Positions 45,638-56,759 of a stretch of DNA of 64,000 bases are shown in pieces; position 1 is the first letter of the stretch; each line of letters opens with the position of its first letter. Origin of the DNA: Haplomitrium mnioides (Eukaryota; Marchantiophyta; Haplomitriopsida; Calobryales); NCBI GenBank assembly GCA_049999725.1, contig JBNGIS010017725.1, positions 1-64,000 of the forward strand, given 5' to 3'. The position numbers and the translations under genes are program-made. The notes beneath the pieces are model-generated. The model made no database searches. It was not told the DNA's origin and saw nothing but the letters and a program-made list of their open reading frames with translations.

Positions 45638-45654
45638 TCCTCCTTCTAGCTCCA
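45638..45654 (-). promoter_or_regulatory. G3 primer-binding site
   Basis: On the minus strand TGGAGCTAGAAGGAGGA lies eight bases inside the LTR start at 45663. It aligns with the sites of G1 and G2 and fixes 45663 as the inner edge of the G3 5' LTR. Confidence 0.8.
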
Positions 45655-45662
45655 AAACTTTT

Positions 45663-47277
45663 TGTCGGCCCCTCCTCTTTGTCTTTATTACTTTGAGATG
45701 CAATTTCAAAGAGAAAGGGCGACATGGTATCACAAGGCTCTTTTGTGAGATGGCCCTAGGACCGTAGTTACCACTTCTGCATTTAATCATCTTCTACTCC
45801 ACTTCATGCACATGTCTACACAACACAACCCCCAAGTAATCCTTTCATTGCTCAACATCTAGATTATGAGTAGTGAATGCCAACTAGTTGTCCACTTTAC
45901 TGCAGAGTTTTAGCTCCAGTTCCTCTAGGGGCTTTCGAGACTTTGACAGATCTTGCTCCAAAATGTAACCACTATGACTACTCTTTAATCTTGGAACTTC
46001 ACAATTCTACTCCTACTATATGAAACTTAGCAAACTCTTCATATGGTGTCTTCACGATTTCCCACCTCTTGTAGCTCTAATATCACACCATATATACACC
46101 CCACTCACTATACGTCTTTCCACCCTTTGCTACCGCTAATGATGGCTCCCTTTGGTGTTATTCTTTGCCTTGCAACTCCAAAATCACACATGCCAGATAG
46201 ATAAATTCACCTCTGTCATCTAGAGAGCTTGGATTTCTTACTCCCCGGCTAGGGAGATGGCGCTCTCCGCCACCGGTAACCCACACTCCACCTTTATCGC
46301 CCCTCGTGTCATGCACTTTCCTTCGAAGAGATGAAAGCCTCTCGGCTTGCCTGCAATGGTCAGGGAACCGATAAAAGAATATTGAACTAGCTTTACACCA
46401 CCTTTGTGGTGCTATACTCCGTTAGAGCTGACCCTTTGTGGATGGCAAAGGGGATTGTCTCACTGGATGATGCAATTCTCAATTGAAACTTCAGCGTGCT
46501 AGGCTTCTTTCAATAGAGTAACAACCTACCAACACTAGGCATGTGGTTGCAGACGACTAAAGAAGTGGTGCTTCTAGTGATTATCCCTATTGCTTGGGCA
46601 ATTCCACCCCACACTACAACCTCCTCCTCTCAATCAGGTCCGCCTTGTCGGTCCGGATCCCCTTCTCGAAGTGCCCACGCTTGCCTTTGCACACTCATCT
46701 CAACCTCCTTGGGCTCCAACTGTCCCTCCCCTCTTTAACTCCTTCTCACTCGATCCCTCCTTTATGTTTTGTGCCCGTATATATCCTCTTCTACATAGGT
46801 GCCAATTGCCTTGTGTGAAATAACGGTTGATTCTTTTGGAACTCTAATTCCGACCCTTTGATTTATGACTATTCTTACAAATTTCCGCTGATAACTTTGT
46901 TTGGGCCTTGTGATTTCTACGTTGAGCAACTTAAATCTTGCTCAAGTGGTGGTAGGTCCAATAAATTCATGTTGCAACTCTCCTTCAGGATTGTGTGCTT
47001 GATTGTGTCATTGTGCTACTAGCTAAATCACTTCATCGTGTTCTTTCTCTTTTGATAACGTTAGTTCTTCACGTAGCAACACATGTTCTTGGCTCCTTAT
47101 GAATGATGACAATGTCCCATGACAGTCCTTCTGATAGATTTTCTCCAAGATAAACGGATCGGCCTAGGAAAGAAGAATGATCAGACTGGCTATCAGCTAC
47201 TGAATTGAGACACTAATGAAAATTTTGAAAATTTTAAAGCATCATCAGAGCATTTTTCTTCTTTTTGATGTGAAGAC
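45663..47277 (-). repeat. G3 5' LTR (copy 1 of the R3 LTR family)
   Basis: It starts TGTCGGCCCCTCC next to the primer-binding site and is collinear with 47278-48700 and 50019-51093 (landmarks GAGATGGCCC, CACACAACACAACCC, GAGATGGCGCTCTCC, CAACCTCCTTGGGCTC). It stops where copy 2 begins, without a CA end, so its outer part is missing or was replaced. Confidence 0.82.
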
Positions 47278-49350
47278 TATTGCCCCCTCCTCTCCGTCTT
47301 TAACACCCCAAGATGTAATTTTGGAGAGAAAAGACGACACCATATCACATGGTTCTTTTATGAGATGGCCCCAAGAATGTATTAACCCCTCTTAGTTTTA
47401 TCGTCTTCTATTTCTCCTTATTGTACACGCCCACACAACACAACCCTTGAATGATCATTTCTCTCCCTTGACTTCAAATCATTAGTAATGAATGCCAATC
47501 TGTTGTCCGCTTTATTCCAGAATTTCTTCTCCAGTCCCTCCAGAGCTTCGAAGATTTGGACAGAACTTGCTTCAAAATATAACTACTATGACTAATCTCT
47601 GATCTAGGAAATTCACAATTCTATTACTATTATCTAAAACTCAGCAACCTCTTCGGATGAGGTCTTCACAATTCTCCACCTCTTCGAGCTTCAATATCAC
47701 ACCTTGCTTCTTCGCTATCTTGCTACCTTCTGCTACCACTGCCCAAGTCTCTCTTTAGTGTTATTCAGCACCTCGCAACTCCACTCACCCACGCCAGATA
47801 GATAGATTCACCTTCGTCATCCAGAGGGCTTGGATTTCTTACTCCCTAGCTAAGGAGATGGCGCTCTCCGCCATCGGTACCCCACAATCCACCCTTATCC
47901 CCCCTCCTGCCGTGCACTCCCCTTCGAAGAGATGGTAGCCTCTCGGCTTGCTTGCTGCGGTCAGGGGACCGATCTCAGAAGATTAATCTGGCCCTACACC
48001 ACCTTTGTGGTGTTATATTCCGCTAGAGCTAACTCTCTATGGCTGGCAGAGAGGATTGCCTCATTGGGTGATGCAGTTCTCAATTGAAACCTCAGCTTGT
48101 TGGGCTTCTTCCGATAGAGTAACAACCTACCAACACTAGGCCTATGGATGCAAATGACTAAAGAAGTGGCGCTCTTCGTGATTGTTTTTGGTGCTTGGGC
48201 AAATCCACCCCACTAGAGCCTCTTGCTCTCAACTGGGTCCACCTTGCCGGTCCAAGTCCCCTCCTCGAAGTACCTATGCTTGCCTATGCACTCTCACCTC
48301 AACCTCCTTGGGCTCTTGCTATAACTCCTTGCTTTCACTCCTTGTAATTCGATGACCCTTCTTTGTGTTTTCGGCATGTTTATATATTCTCCTCTATAAG
48401 TGTCAATTGCTTCATGTCGACGAGCAGTTGGACCCTCTACAACGCTGATTTCATTGATCCTTTGATTCTTATTTCTCCTTTGTAATTTAGTAGGTGCCTA
48501 GTGACTGTGGCGCTGAGCAATTCGAATCTTGCTTAGGTGGTGGGAGGTCCAGTGAATTCGTGCGCACGTCTCCTTCGTGATTGTCGTTGGCGGTAATAGC
48601 TTGATCGTTGTGTCATGCTCTTCTTTTTACAACATAAATCCTTGAGGTAGCAACATCTGTTCTGGGCTCCTGGTGAGCGGTGAGGGAGTCGTCAGATGAT
48701 CGGTTTGCTATGACTACTGCTAGAAGAATAAATATGTCTAGCCAAACGGAATGATTAGACTGGTCCGATGGATCCAGGTAAAACCAGTCTAGCAATGATC
48801 ACTTCGATGGTAGATCCCGATGAGTAACAACAGACTTCTCTGGTCAAACCTGATATCTGACTTCCTCCGATAGTGTCGATGATCAGACATCCGAGGAAGT
48901 ATCTAGTTGAAGTTATAATCGGTCTGATGAGATGATCCGCACAGATAGATCGATGTCTGACCCGATGAGTAACCTTGAAGAAGATAGATAGGTCATTTGA
49001 TAGAAAAGAGAATAGAACAGCCCAATAAAAAGTATTTGAGTACCTCGAGAAGCTCGATTGGAACCGATAGTCTTTGATAGGTCCGATTGCAGGCGATAGA
49101 CTCCGGTGAAGAAGAATCCGGCCAGATCTGATAAAATACTTCAATGCAGATTTGATTAGCGCATCTCCGAATAGAACCTAGGTCTGATCCAAAGAGGGAT
49201 ATCAGTTTAACCTGATAATCCCAATCAGTCCCGATTGCTAACGGTCAACCCCGATGAGTGACTGCCATTACAATGGTCAAGCTCGATAATTGACTAAGCC
49301 CGATGGAGCGCCACCCGCCACCGTGTAGAAGTTGGACTGCCATGCCCATT
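47278..49350 (-). repeat. R3 LTR copy 2
   Basis: It begins TATTGCCCCCTCC (TGTCGG in copy 1) and is collinear with copy 1 to about 47200 of the latter (AGGTAGCAACA, GGCTCC). It then continues through a CCGAT-rich end to AGAAGTTGGACTGCCATGC. It is the longest copy, about 2.07 kb. No primer-binding site precedes it, so it could be a solo LTR or a recombination product. Confidence 0.75.
48680..49350. repeat. CCGAT/ATCGG-rich LTR end
   Basis: Words CCGATAG, CCGATGAG, TGATCGG, GTCTGAT and GGTCTGATCC recur at irregular 10-40 bp spacing on both strands for about 650 bp. A shorter relative is at 10590-10930. Confidence 0.7.
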
Positions 49351-49987
49351 GGAAACAAAACAAGGTCAACTAAGGGCCAAGGGTGGTGACAACCGATCAT
49401 ATAGCAGAAAACAACCAAATTCCAAGTACGAGGAGAAAGCTATTGGTTGCCAATAGTATGGCACGATTACACCAAGAGAAGACTTGCCAAGGAAGTTGAG
49501 GACAAGGAGATCACAAGAGGAGATCATTTAGGGCTCAGAAGACCAAAATTTGTTCGGACCCTGATGAAGCTCGTTAACACCCGATGGAATAGAGCATCCC
49601 CCAACCCCTGGTGTCGTCGGTGTCTCCTGGTGATCGTCAAATTCATCATTCATTCTTCTTTCTTCCTTTATTCTTTCTAATTCCGATTAAGTGGGGAGCA
49701 CGAGCTCTTCTCCTCAACATTGAATCTTGCTACTACTCCAATAAGGATGAAACTCCCCGATATGCCTTAAGCTCCTCTTCCATTGTTTGAGTTGATGATT
49801 CAAACTGATTCTTCCAATTTTTGCCTCTCAGCTCTGAGTGATCTTCTCTCATGATCTCCTTGTCCTCAACTTCATTGGCAAGTCTTCTCTTAGTGTAATC
49901 GCGCCATACTGCTGGTAACCATGAGCTTGCTCCTCATACTTGGAATCCGATCGTAATATGTTGTATGATCGGTTGTCACCACCCTTG
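49351..49987. repeat. Fold-back element copy A
   Basis: The left arm starts GGAAACAAAACAAGGTC. The right arm, ending CGGTTGTCACCACCCTTG, is its inverted copy: the arm from GGTGGTGACAACCGATCAT to GAGATCA returns reversed at 49845-49987. The core is AT-rich with no coding domain. The whole unit aligns with copy B at 51176-51832 including the loop. The right end lacks about 30 bases compared with copy B. Confidence 0.85.
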
Positions 49988-49993
49988 TCACAA

Positions 49994-50009
49994 CCTCTTT
50001 TTAGTGCCA
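49994..50009 (-). promoter_or_regulatory. Orphan primer-binding site next to R3 LTR copy 3
   Basis: On the minus strand TGGCACTAAAAAGAGG lies nine bases inside the LTR start at 50019, as in G3. The interior it belonged to is gone, replaced after about 31 bp by fold-back copy A. Confidence 0.7.
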
Positions 50010-50018
50010 AAAGTTTTA

Positions 50019-51093
50019 TGTCAGCCCCTCCTCTCCATCCTTAACACCCCAAGATGCAATTTCGGAGAGAAAAGACGACACTGTATCACATGGTTCTTTT
50101 ATGAGATGGCCCCAGGATTGTATTAACCCCTCTAGGTTTTATCATTTTCTATTTCTCCTTATTGTACATGCCCACACAACACAACCCCTGAAAATTCCTT
50201 TCTCTCCTTAGCCTTTAGATCACGAGTAATGAATGTCAATCTATTGTCCGCTTTATTCCAGAATTTCTTCTCTAGTCCCTCCAGGGCTTCGGAGATTTGA
50301 ATAGAACTTGCTTCAAAATGTAACTACTATGACAACTCTCTTATCTAGGAACTTCACAATTCTATTGCTATTATCCGAAACTTAGCAACCTCTTCGGATG
50401 GTGTCCTCACAATTCTCCACCTCTTTGAGCTTCAATATCACACATTTCTTTCTAGCTATCTTACTACCCTCTATTACCAATGTCGAGGTCTCTCTTCAGT
50501 TTTATTTTGCACCTTGCAACTCCACTCACCCACGCCACATAGATAGATTCACCTCTATTGCCTAGAGGGCTTGGATTTCATACTCTCCAGCTAGGGTGAT
50601 GGCGCTCTCTACCACGGATTCCCCACACTCCACCCTTATCCCCCCTCCTGCCGTGCACTCCCATTCGAAGAGATGGTAGCCTCTTGGCTTGCTTGCTACA
50701 ATCAGGGAACTGATCTCAGAAGATTGAGCTGGCCTTACACCACCTCTGTGGTGCTATACTCTGCTAGAGCTAACTCTCTGTGGCTAGCAGAGAGGATCGC
50801 CTCACTGGGTGATGCAGTTCTCAATTGAAACCTCACCTTGTTGGGCTTCTTCCAATAGAGTAACAACCTACCAATGCTAGGCATGTGGATGAAGATGACT
50901 AAAAACGTGGCGCTCTTCGTGATTATTCTTGTTGCTTGGGCAAATCCACCCCACACTAGAGCCTCTTGCTCTCAACTGGGTCCACCTTGCTAGTCCAAGT
51001 CCCCTCCTCGAAGTACCCATGTTTGCCTTTGCACTCTCACGTCAACCTCCTTGGGCTCCTGCTATGGCTCCATCCTTTCACTCCTTGTATGTC
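50019..51093 (-). repeat. R3 LTR copy 3, interrupted
   Basis: It starts TGTCAGCCCCTCC and is collinear with copies 1 and 2 up to TTCACTCCTTGTA (51078-51090), where the fold-back element B begins. The orphan primer-binding site shows it is a 5' LTR of a lost minus-strand element. Confidence 0.8.
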
Positions 51094-51922
51094 GAAAACA
51101 TGGTTACCACAAATTTTTACAACTTTGAGCAAAGAGACCTTCTTTTGACGAGTTAAAGATGCATCTATTAGTTTTGAAAGCATAACAAGGTCAACTAAGG
51201 GCCAAGGGTGGTGACCACCAATCATATAGCAGATTACGACCGGATTCCAAGTACAAGGAGCAAGCTAATGGTTACCAACAGTATGGCATGATTACACCAA
51301 GAGAAGACTTGCCAAGAAGTTGAGGACAAGGAGATCACGAGAGAAGATCATTGAGGGCTAAGAGAAGACCAAAATTTCTTCGGACCTCAATGAAGCCCAT
51401 TAACACCCGATGAAACAGAGTGTCCCTCGACCCCTGGTGTCGTCTTTGCCTCCCAATGATCATTGCATTCATCATTCATTCTTCTTTCTTCCTTTATTCT
51501 TTCTAATTCCGAGTGAGAGGGGAGGGCATGCCCTTCTTCTCAGCATCGAATCTTCCTACTACTCCAATAAGGACGTAGCTCCCCGCCATGCCTTAAGCTC
51601 CTCTTCCATTGTTTGAGTTGATGATTCCAAGCAGTTCTTCCAATTTTTGCCTCTCAGCCCTGAATGATCTCCTCTTGTGATCTCCTTGCCCTCAACTTCC
51701 TTAGCAAGTCTTCTCTTGGTGTAATCGTGCCATATTGCTGGTAACGATTAGCTTGCTCCTCGTACTTGGAATCCGGTCGTAATTTGATGTATGATCGGTT
51801 GTAACCACCCTTGGCCATTACTTGACCTTGTTCTGTTTCCATAACTAACAGATGTATCTTTAACTTGTCAAAATTAGGTCTCTTTGGCTGAAGTTGTAAA
51901 AATTTTTGGTGACCCTGTTTTC
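51094..51922. repeat. Fold-back element copy B (long terminal inverted repeats)
   Basis: About 830 bp. The left arm begins GAAAACATGGTTACCAC; the right arm, read in reverse complement, begins GAAAACAGGGTCACCA. The arms pair imperfectly for about 290 bp (51094-51380 against 51632-51922), leaving a loop of about 250 bp. No transposase is visible. Flanking bases show no clear target duplication. It interrupts R3 LTR copy 3. It resembles MITE or MULE-derived fold-back elements by structure only. Confidence 0.85.
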
Positions 51923-52253
51923 AACCGGATAACTCCTCTTCGAAGTGTGAAGCGTCCTTGGGAACACCTTACCTTCAACAAAGTTTTATCTTGATCTTCA
52001 TGGTTGAAAACTTCCTTGTAACTCGCTAGGATCACTAGTGTTGTTGTTGTCTGATAGTTGAGATTGTGGCGACTGACTTCCTCGGTGCTTGCTTTGCTCC
52101 TATTGACTGTATTACCAAAAAACGAGAGACAATATTTATGTACTATATATATTTATATATTTTAAATTTGTTTATTATTAATTTTCAGATTGGTGGTTCC
52201 TTCGCCTTGGCCTTCTTGAAGTGGTTTTTCTCCTCTTCACAGTAGAAATGTTC
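51923..52253. other. Short anonymous segment
   Basis: No homology is seen. It contains an AT-rich patch with TATATATATTTATATATTTT near 52145-52165. It may be the 3' end of the gypsy whose integrase tail follows. Confidence 0.4.
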
Positions 52254-52486
52254 TTAAAGCCGATCATTGTGGACCTGAATACTGATTTGGTCACCTTGTA
52301 GTGTGGTTAGTTGTAGTGTCCCATTGTTGTGCCTCCTCAAGAGAATGTAAGGTCCCATCCAACGCGTGTGTAATTTCTTGGGAAAGTGAATGAACCTCTT
52401 GTCGTAGAGTAGTACTAGATCTCCTTCTTTCAAAAGTTGTGGTCGGAGCTTCTTATCATGTGCCCTACTTAATTTATGTTGGTGTC
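52254..52486 (-). pseudogene. Integrase C-terminal tail of another gypsy element
   Basis: The minus-strand frame gives DRHQHKLSRAHDKKLRPQLL, then KEGDLVLLYDKRF, HFPKKLHTRWMGPYILLRRH and LTTLQGDQISIQVHNDRL. This is the integrase end of the same broad gypsy type as G1 (compare VMLYDSRFVHFLEKLYTRWMG). It is uninterrupted over about 78 codons. The upstream part of the element is missing because the G2 LTR begins at 52487, which places G2 as a later insertion. Confidence 0.85.
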
Positions 52487-53689
52487 TATCAACCGGTAAC
52501 ATGAGGTACTATAGAAGAATCTGTGGAATTGGAGGCGACATTGGAGAAATGCTCCTCTTGTAAGTATTAAGGTGCCCTGGAAGCATTGGATCAACTCATA
52601 TCAATGAGTAAGAGCGGATCGCCTAGATCTGAGGAGTGGAATTGGGTCCTTGGCGGGGAAGGAAGAGAGGCTGACAAAAGAAGGGCTCGCGGGAACGCTT
52701 TGCAATTGGAAAGGGAGCTATGTCAGTTGGTTAAGGGGGGCACCACTAAAAATTGAAGGAAGCAGACCCAATTCTGCAAGCATCATCGAAATGCAAGAAT
52801 CGGGGTTGGGGAGAGAGGAACGAAACGCTCGCCCGAGGCAGTCAGCCAAGAAGCAGAAGGAAGGGCGACCTCGGAAGTGGAGAAGGATCGGAGACCAGAT
52901 GAGGAAGACTAGGAGCGTGGGATGAGACTAAAAAATTGAGAGAAGATGGAAGGGACCGCAGGTAAGAGGAAGGGCTACAATGCAAACCTTCAGGTGCAGC
53001 GGGTGGGAGTAGGAGGACAAAGGCGAAGATCCACGTGAGGCAGCAAGGAGCTTGGGAATCGGGAGACGCTCTGTTTCCCTCGACACGGATGGGTCTCACC
53101 AAGATCCAGATCCTTTTCAGACTCTTAACAATATGCTCGGCGGCTCCGAAGAAAGTCTCGAAAGAAGGAGAGGGTGGAAGCGCTTCCAAAGGAATGTGCA
53201 AGTACGGTCCCTTCAGGTTAGGTCAGCTTCGGACTCCCGTTCTGTGGAAATCCTTGGATGCAAAGTTCCGTGGGTGACTTCGGACTCCGCAGTCCATTGG
53301 TCAACTTTGGAACCTAGGGTCTGGTGGCGATCCAACTTCCAGTTGGAAGGCGATGTTGGACGGCGCCCTGAGGAACCAAGTCAATTGCGGGCTAGTTGGC
53401 ACGAGGTTTTCTCAGAATCCCTGTCCGAGGAATACTTCGGAACCACTTCGCAGTCAACTTTGCAACTCAGGTCAGCGCAGCAGTCCAACTTCAAGTTGAA
53501 AGACAACGTCGGATGGCATTTTAAGGAACTAAGTCAACTGCGGGCCAGGGGTTACGAGGTTTTCTTTGGACTCTCTGTCTGAGGAATACTTCGGAACCAC
53601 TTCGCTGTCAACTTCGAAACTCAGGTGAGCGCGGTGGTCCAACTTCCAAGTTAAAAACGGCGGCTTTGGAGAAAAGTTAACATTGAAGT

Positions 53690-53840
53690 TTGTGATTTTG
53701 GAGGATTCTTCGGACTCGGTTCCACGGGATTCTTTGGATTCGGTTCCGTGGTATTTTTTGGAGTTGGTTCCACGGGATTTTTCAGACTCTGTTTTGCAGG
53801 ATTCTTGGGACTCGGTTCCGCGGGAAACGTTGGACCAGAC
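53690..53840 (+). repeat. ~27 bp minisatellite in G2 LTR
   Basis: About five units of GGATTCTTYGGAYTCGGTTCC with CRCG endings. Because 27 is a multiple of three, the minus strand stays open and gives a degenerate nine-residue repeat (variants of TESEESRG). It is part of the wider tandem array that the G1 LTRs also have. Confidence 0.8.
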
Positions 53841-54694
53841 CTCGGGAACCTTGGAACTGACCGTTGCACTTGGATCATTCCACAAATAGTCGGGAGAAGT
53901 GTCGCCGCATTCGGAGCTCATGGCCAACAGGAAAAACAACCATTTCGAATGAAACAGACACATAGGAGGCGAAGGTGAGGGGGGGTATAGATGGAGGGGC
54001 TGTGACATTGTACCGGTTGGTATGTATGCAAATTAGAGACGCGCAAGCGATCTCAGGACAGGAAGATGCAACGAGGTAAGGAAGAAAGAATCCTAGTGAA
54101 GATTTACGTGAAGCGAGTGGAATCGTACAGGGGGCTAGCAGGGGTTGAAGTAGACTGGAGGGGTGTCGAGAATCGCTGGGCAGGGAGCTCAAGAGGCTCA
54201 GGCAATCCAGGTGAACTCATTTATGCAAGTGGACCAATAGTGAAGGTGAATCAATACGTGAAGCTAAAGGGGATTATGTCTGTCCTGAATTTGGGAGAGG
54301 CTGTCAAGGGGGATCTTGGAGTTGTCTCAGCATCATCTGTGCAGGAGCATCAATCCCAGAAATGCTCAAAGTGCGTCCTGGTTTAATCTTTTAAGTGGAG
54401 CCAAGAAGGGAGTGGCTGCGTTAGTGCTCGCGCAATGTGGAGAAGATCTAAAAGAGGTTCAAGGGTGGAGTGTATAGCCAACAGTCGAGAGGACTATCTT
54501 CTAGAGGTTGAAGTTAAAGAAATCCTCTTTCGAGCATGAGGAAGTAAATTCAGGGCTTCTCGCGAGGGAAGTTGAAAAAACTATCTGGGTAGAAAATAGA
54601 AGAAAGATTGGGATTGTGAATTGATGAGGGGAAAAGTCTACTAGAAAGGCAAGTCCCTATGGTGTTGTGTGGCATACAATCTTGGCGGAGTGCA

Positions 54695-54750
54695 GAGAGT
54701 GTGTGTGTGTGTGTGTGTGCGTGCGTATATGTATTTGTGTATGTGTGTAT
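54695..54750 (+). repeat. (GT)n microsatellite in G2 5' LTR
   Basis: Eleven or so GT repeats followed by GC/AT-interrupted GT. The G1 LTR has only GTGTATGAGTGTGTTAG at the same place. Confidence 0.85.
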
Positions 54751-55209
54751 TACCTAGATTTGATTTCTGTTTGTATTTTTTGAGAAGCACTAAGGACTAG
54801 GAGTATACCGGTATTTCAGACCCTGGGAAAGCTCGACAAAGGGGGAGTCAAGCCCACTGACATTGTTCCTTGATATTTCAGATATCGTATTTTGCTCCCG
54901 TTTTGTACACAAGGTGTTTGAGTTCAGATTTGGACTCCTGAATTATACTACGGATTGCCTCAGAAGCACCTCAACCCATGCATGTGTATATTTTGACATT
55001 GAATGTGAGCAAGAAGATTTGATGCTAAAGTGATTATTGTTCTGCACAAAGGCTTGCAAGATGAAAAGAAATTCCTTAAAGCCTCAAAGAGATAACTTGC
55101 AATGGGGCCATCTCATAAAGGAATTGATTCCCCTGTTTTGTCCGTCCCTGCTTTCCAAAGTGGCACCTTTGAAGGTTAAAGCTTGAAGGAGTAACGCAAC
55201 ATACATTTT

Positions 55210-55226
55210 TGGCACTAGAAGGAGGG
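55210..55226 (+). promoter_or_regulatory. G2 primer-binding site
   Basis: TGGCACTAGAAGGAGGG, eight bases after the LTR end. It is shared with G1 and G3. Confidence 0.8.
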
Positions 55227-55411
55227 AAAAAGGTTTGCAACAACATGAGACCAACACGTGGCCAAGTTATCACTTTGTGCACCAAGGACTCCAAAGTCGA
55301 AGTGTGTCAGGGTGGAGAGATACGAGAAATAGAGCACCTTGTTGTGAGTTGGTGAGGGAGAGTGGAGGAGGGTATCGACTTATGGGTGGAGTTGGCCTTG
55401 CCAAGAGTTGT

Positions 55412-56030
55412 GATGGCCAACCCGGTACCTCCTTTTGGATTGAGGGGCAGATTCAAGTACATGTCCTTCAAAGGGCGTCCGAAAGATGACCTCGATGCTT
55501 GGCTTGACGATCTAGAGAATTTTGCAGCAGCTAACAAGGAAAGCCATGTTAAAATCGGCATTCTGCCAACAGTCCTGAAAGGAGAGGCATAGCCGTAGTA
55601 CATGGATCTGCACGACAATGTAAAAAAGGACTGGGGAGCTTTCAAGGCCGCATTTATTGCTGAGTTCAAGGGGATCGGGGAGGAAACTAAATCCACCAGC
55701 CAGTGATGGAATGCTGACAGCGTGGTTCCTCGCCGCCCTGCCCAGAGGAATAGGAACCTGGTGAGGTAGACAAACCCTTAGACCTTGGAGGACGGGGTGA
55801 ATGGAGCTCGGTTCCATGTCAAGGTTGTGATCACTAGCTCCCGAAGGAAGACAAGAACGAAGTATGAGCCCAAAGACTCTTCGGACACTTTCGACAGTAG
55901 AGAGAAGATAGAAGAGAGTTCCGCATCCACCTCGGAGAGCAAAGGTGAGTCACACAACAACAACTCGGAGGAAGACTGGGCATCCCGAAGGAAGGAAAAG
56001 AGAAAAGATCAAAAGACAAAGAAGTAGGCC
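55412..56030 (+). pseudogene. G2 gag, capsid part
   Basis: The frame from ATG 55412 reads MANPVPPFGLRGRFKYMSFK, then GRPKDDLDAWLDDLENFAAA and ILPTVLKGEA. Two TAGs follow at Gln/Trp codons (near 55590), after which MDLHDNVKKDWGAFKAAFIAEF continues. About 80 bp carrying the MGQLRMKKKESVRKF block of G1 are deleted near 55690. The tail (55785-56027) is the Ser/acidic then Lys-rich end seen in G1. Confidence 0.86.
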
Positions 56031-56152
56031 AAGGAGCGGGAAGTGCATCACCACAAAAGGGTGAAGAAAGAAAAATCCAAGAGGGGTGAATTGGAACCCG
56101 AACCAAGCAAAAAGCTAGGAGGAGGGATTGGATTGATGAGCTGAGTGCAAAG

Positions 56153-56640
56153 ATGGAGGCAATGAATATCCTCTTAGTAGGGATCAAACCAAAAGATCAC
56201 TCGCTCCCAACCGGGAGAGTCAGAGTGTGGTGTATAAGGTGCAACAAGCATGGCCACTCTCCTCTAGAATGCTCGGCAGAGAACAATGCAATACACTACG
56301 TGCGAGAAGAGGCACTGAAATTCATGAGGGAGGAGGTTGATTACATGCTAGAAGAGGTCTCTTAGACAGTGTACCAAATCAGCGGGGGACCTCGCACCAT
56401 GCTAGACAGGCCTGCATAGGTGAGCGGAGGGCCAGACAATTAGTGGGCTACAAATAGACCACCTTGGACGACCATCATGGTCTGCTGGAATTCTAGCTAG
56501 CCAGGGCACATTTCTGCCAACTGTCTCGAGCCTCGAAAGAGTGGTTATAACAAACCACTTGCATTATTCTTCCAATGCAAAAAAGAGAGGCATGTGGTGG
56601 TCAATTGCACCCTCAGCCAAAAGCCCAATGGAGCCCCTAA
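56153..56640 (+). pseudogene. G2 nucleocapsid with three knuckles
   Basis: Knuckle 1 is CIRCNKHGHSPLEC (intact). Knuckle 2 is CWNSS-stop-PGHISANC, with TAG at 56498-56500 at the same codon as in G1 and one Cys changed to Ser. Knuckle 3 is FQCKKERHVVVNC. The acidic VREE spacer and GPRTMLDRP block lie between knuckles 1 and 2 as in G1. Confidence 0.83.
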
Positions 56641-56759
56641 CACAGGCACAAACCCTCCTCCACCTGCGGTAGTCAATCTAATAGCCTTGGAGAGGGAGGA
56701 GATAGTTCCCCATGAGAAGGAGGGAGAAGCCTAGCTGCCCAGGTGGGAGACCCCAACCT

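Larger units (their letters stand above)
41053..47277 (-). mobile_element. G3: 3'-truncated Ty3/gypsy element of the G1/G2 lineage
   Basis: Minus-strand remnants run from gag (about 45600) down to the start of integrase (41053), where homology stops abruptly. A primer-binding site at 45638-45654 and a 5' LTR copy starting at 45663 complete the upstream end. No 3' LTR is found. Layout (three knuckles, pre-protease block, D-E-G protease, FIDD RT box) matches G1 and G2, but the LTR is of a different sequence family. Confidence 0.88.
52487..55201 (+). repeat. G2 5' LTR
   Basis: About 2715 bp. The start TATCAACCGG aligns with TGTCAACCAG of G1, with G to A in the terminal TG. The end ACGCAACA sits eight bases before the primer site. 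It is collinear with the G1 LTR (AATGAGTAAGAGCGGATC, GACGCGCAAGCGATCT, GGGGTCATCTC-like) but clearly diverged. Confidence 0.88.
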
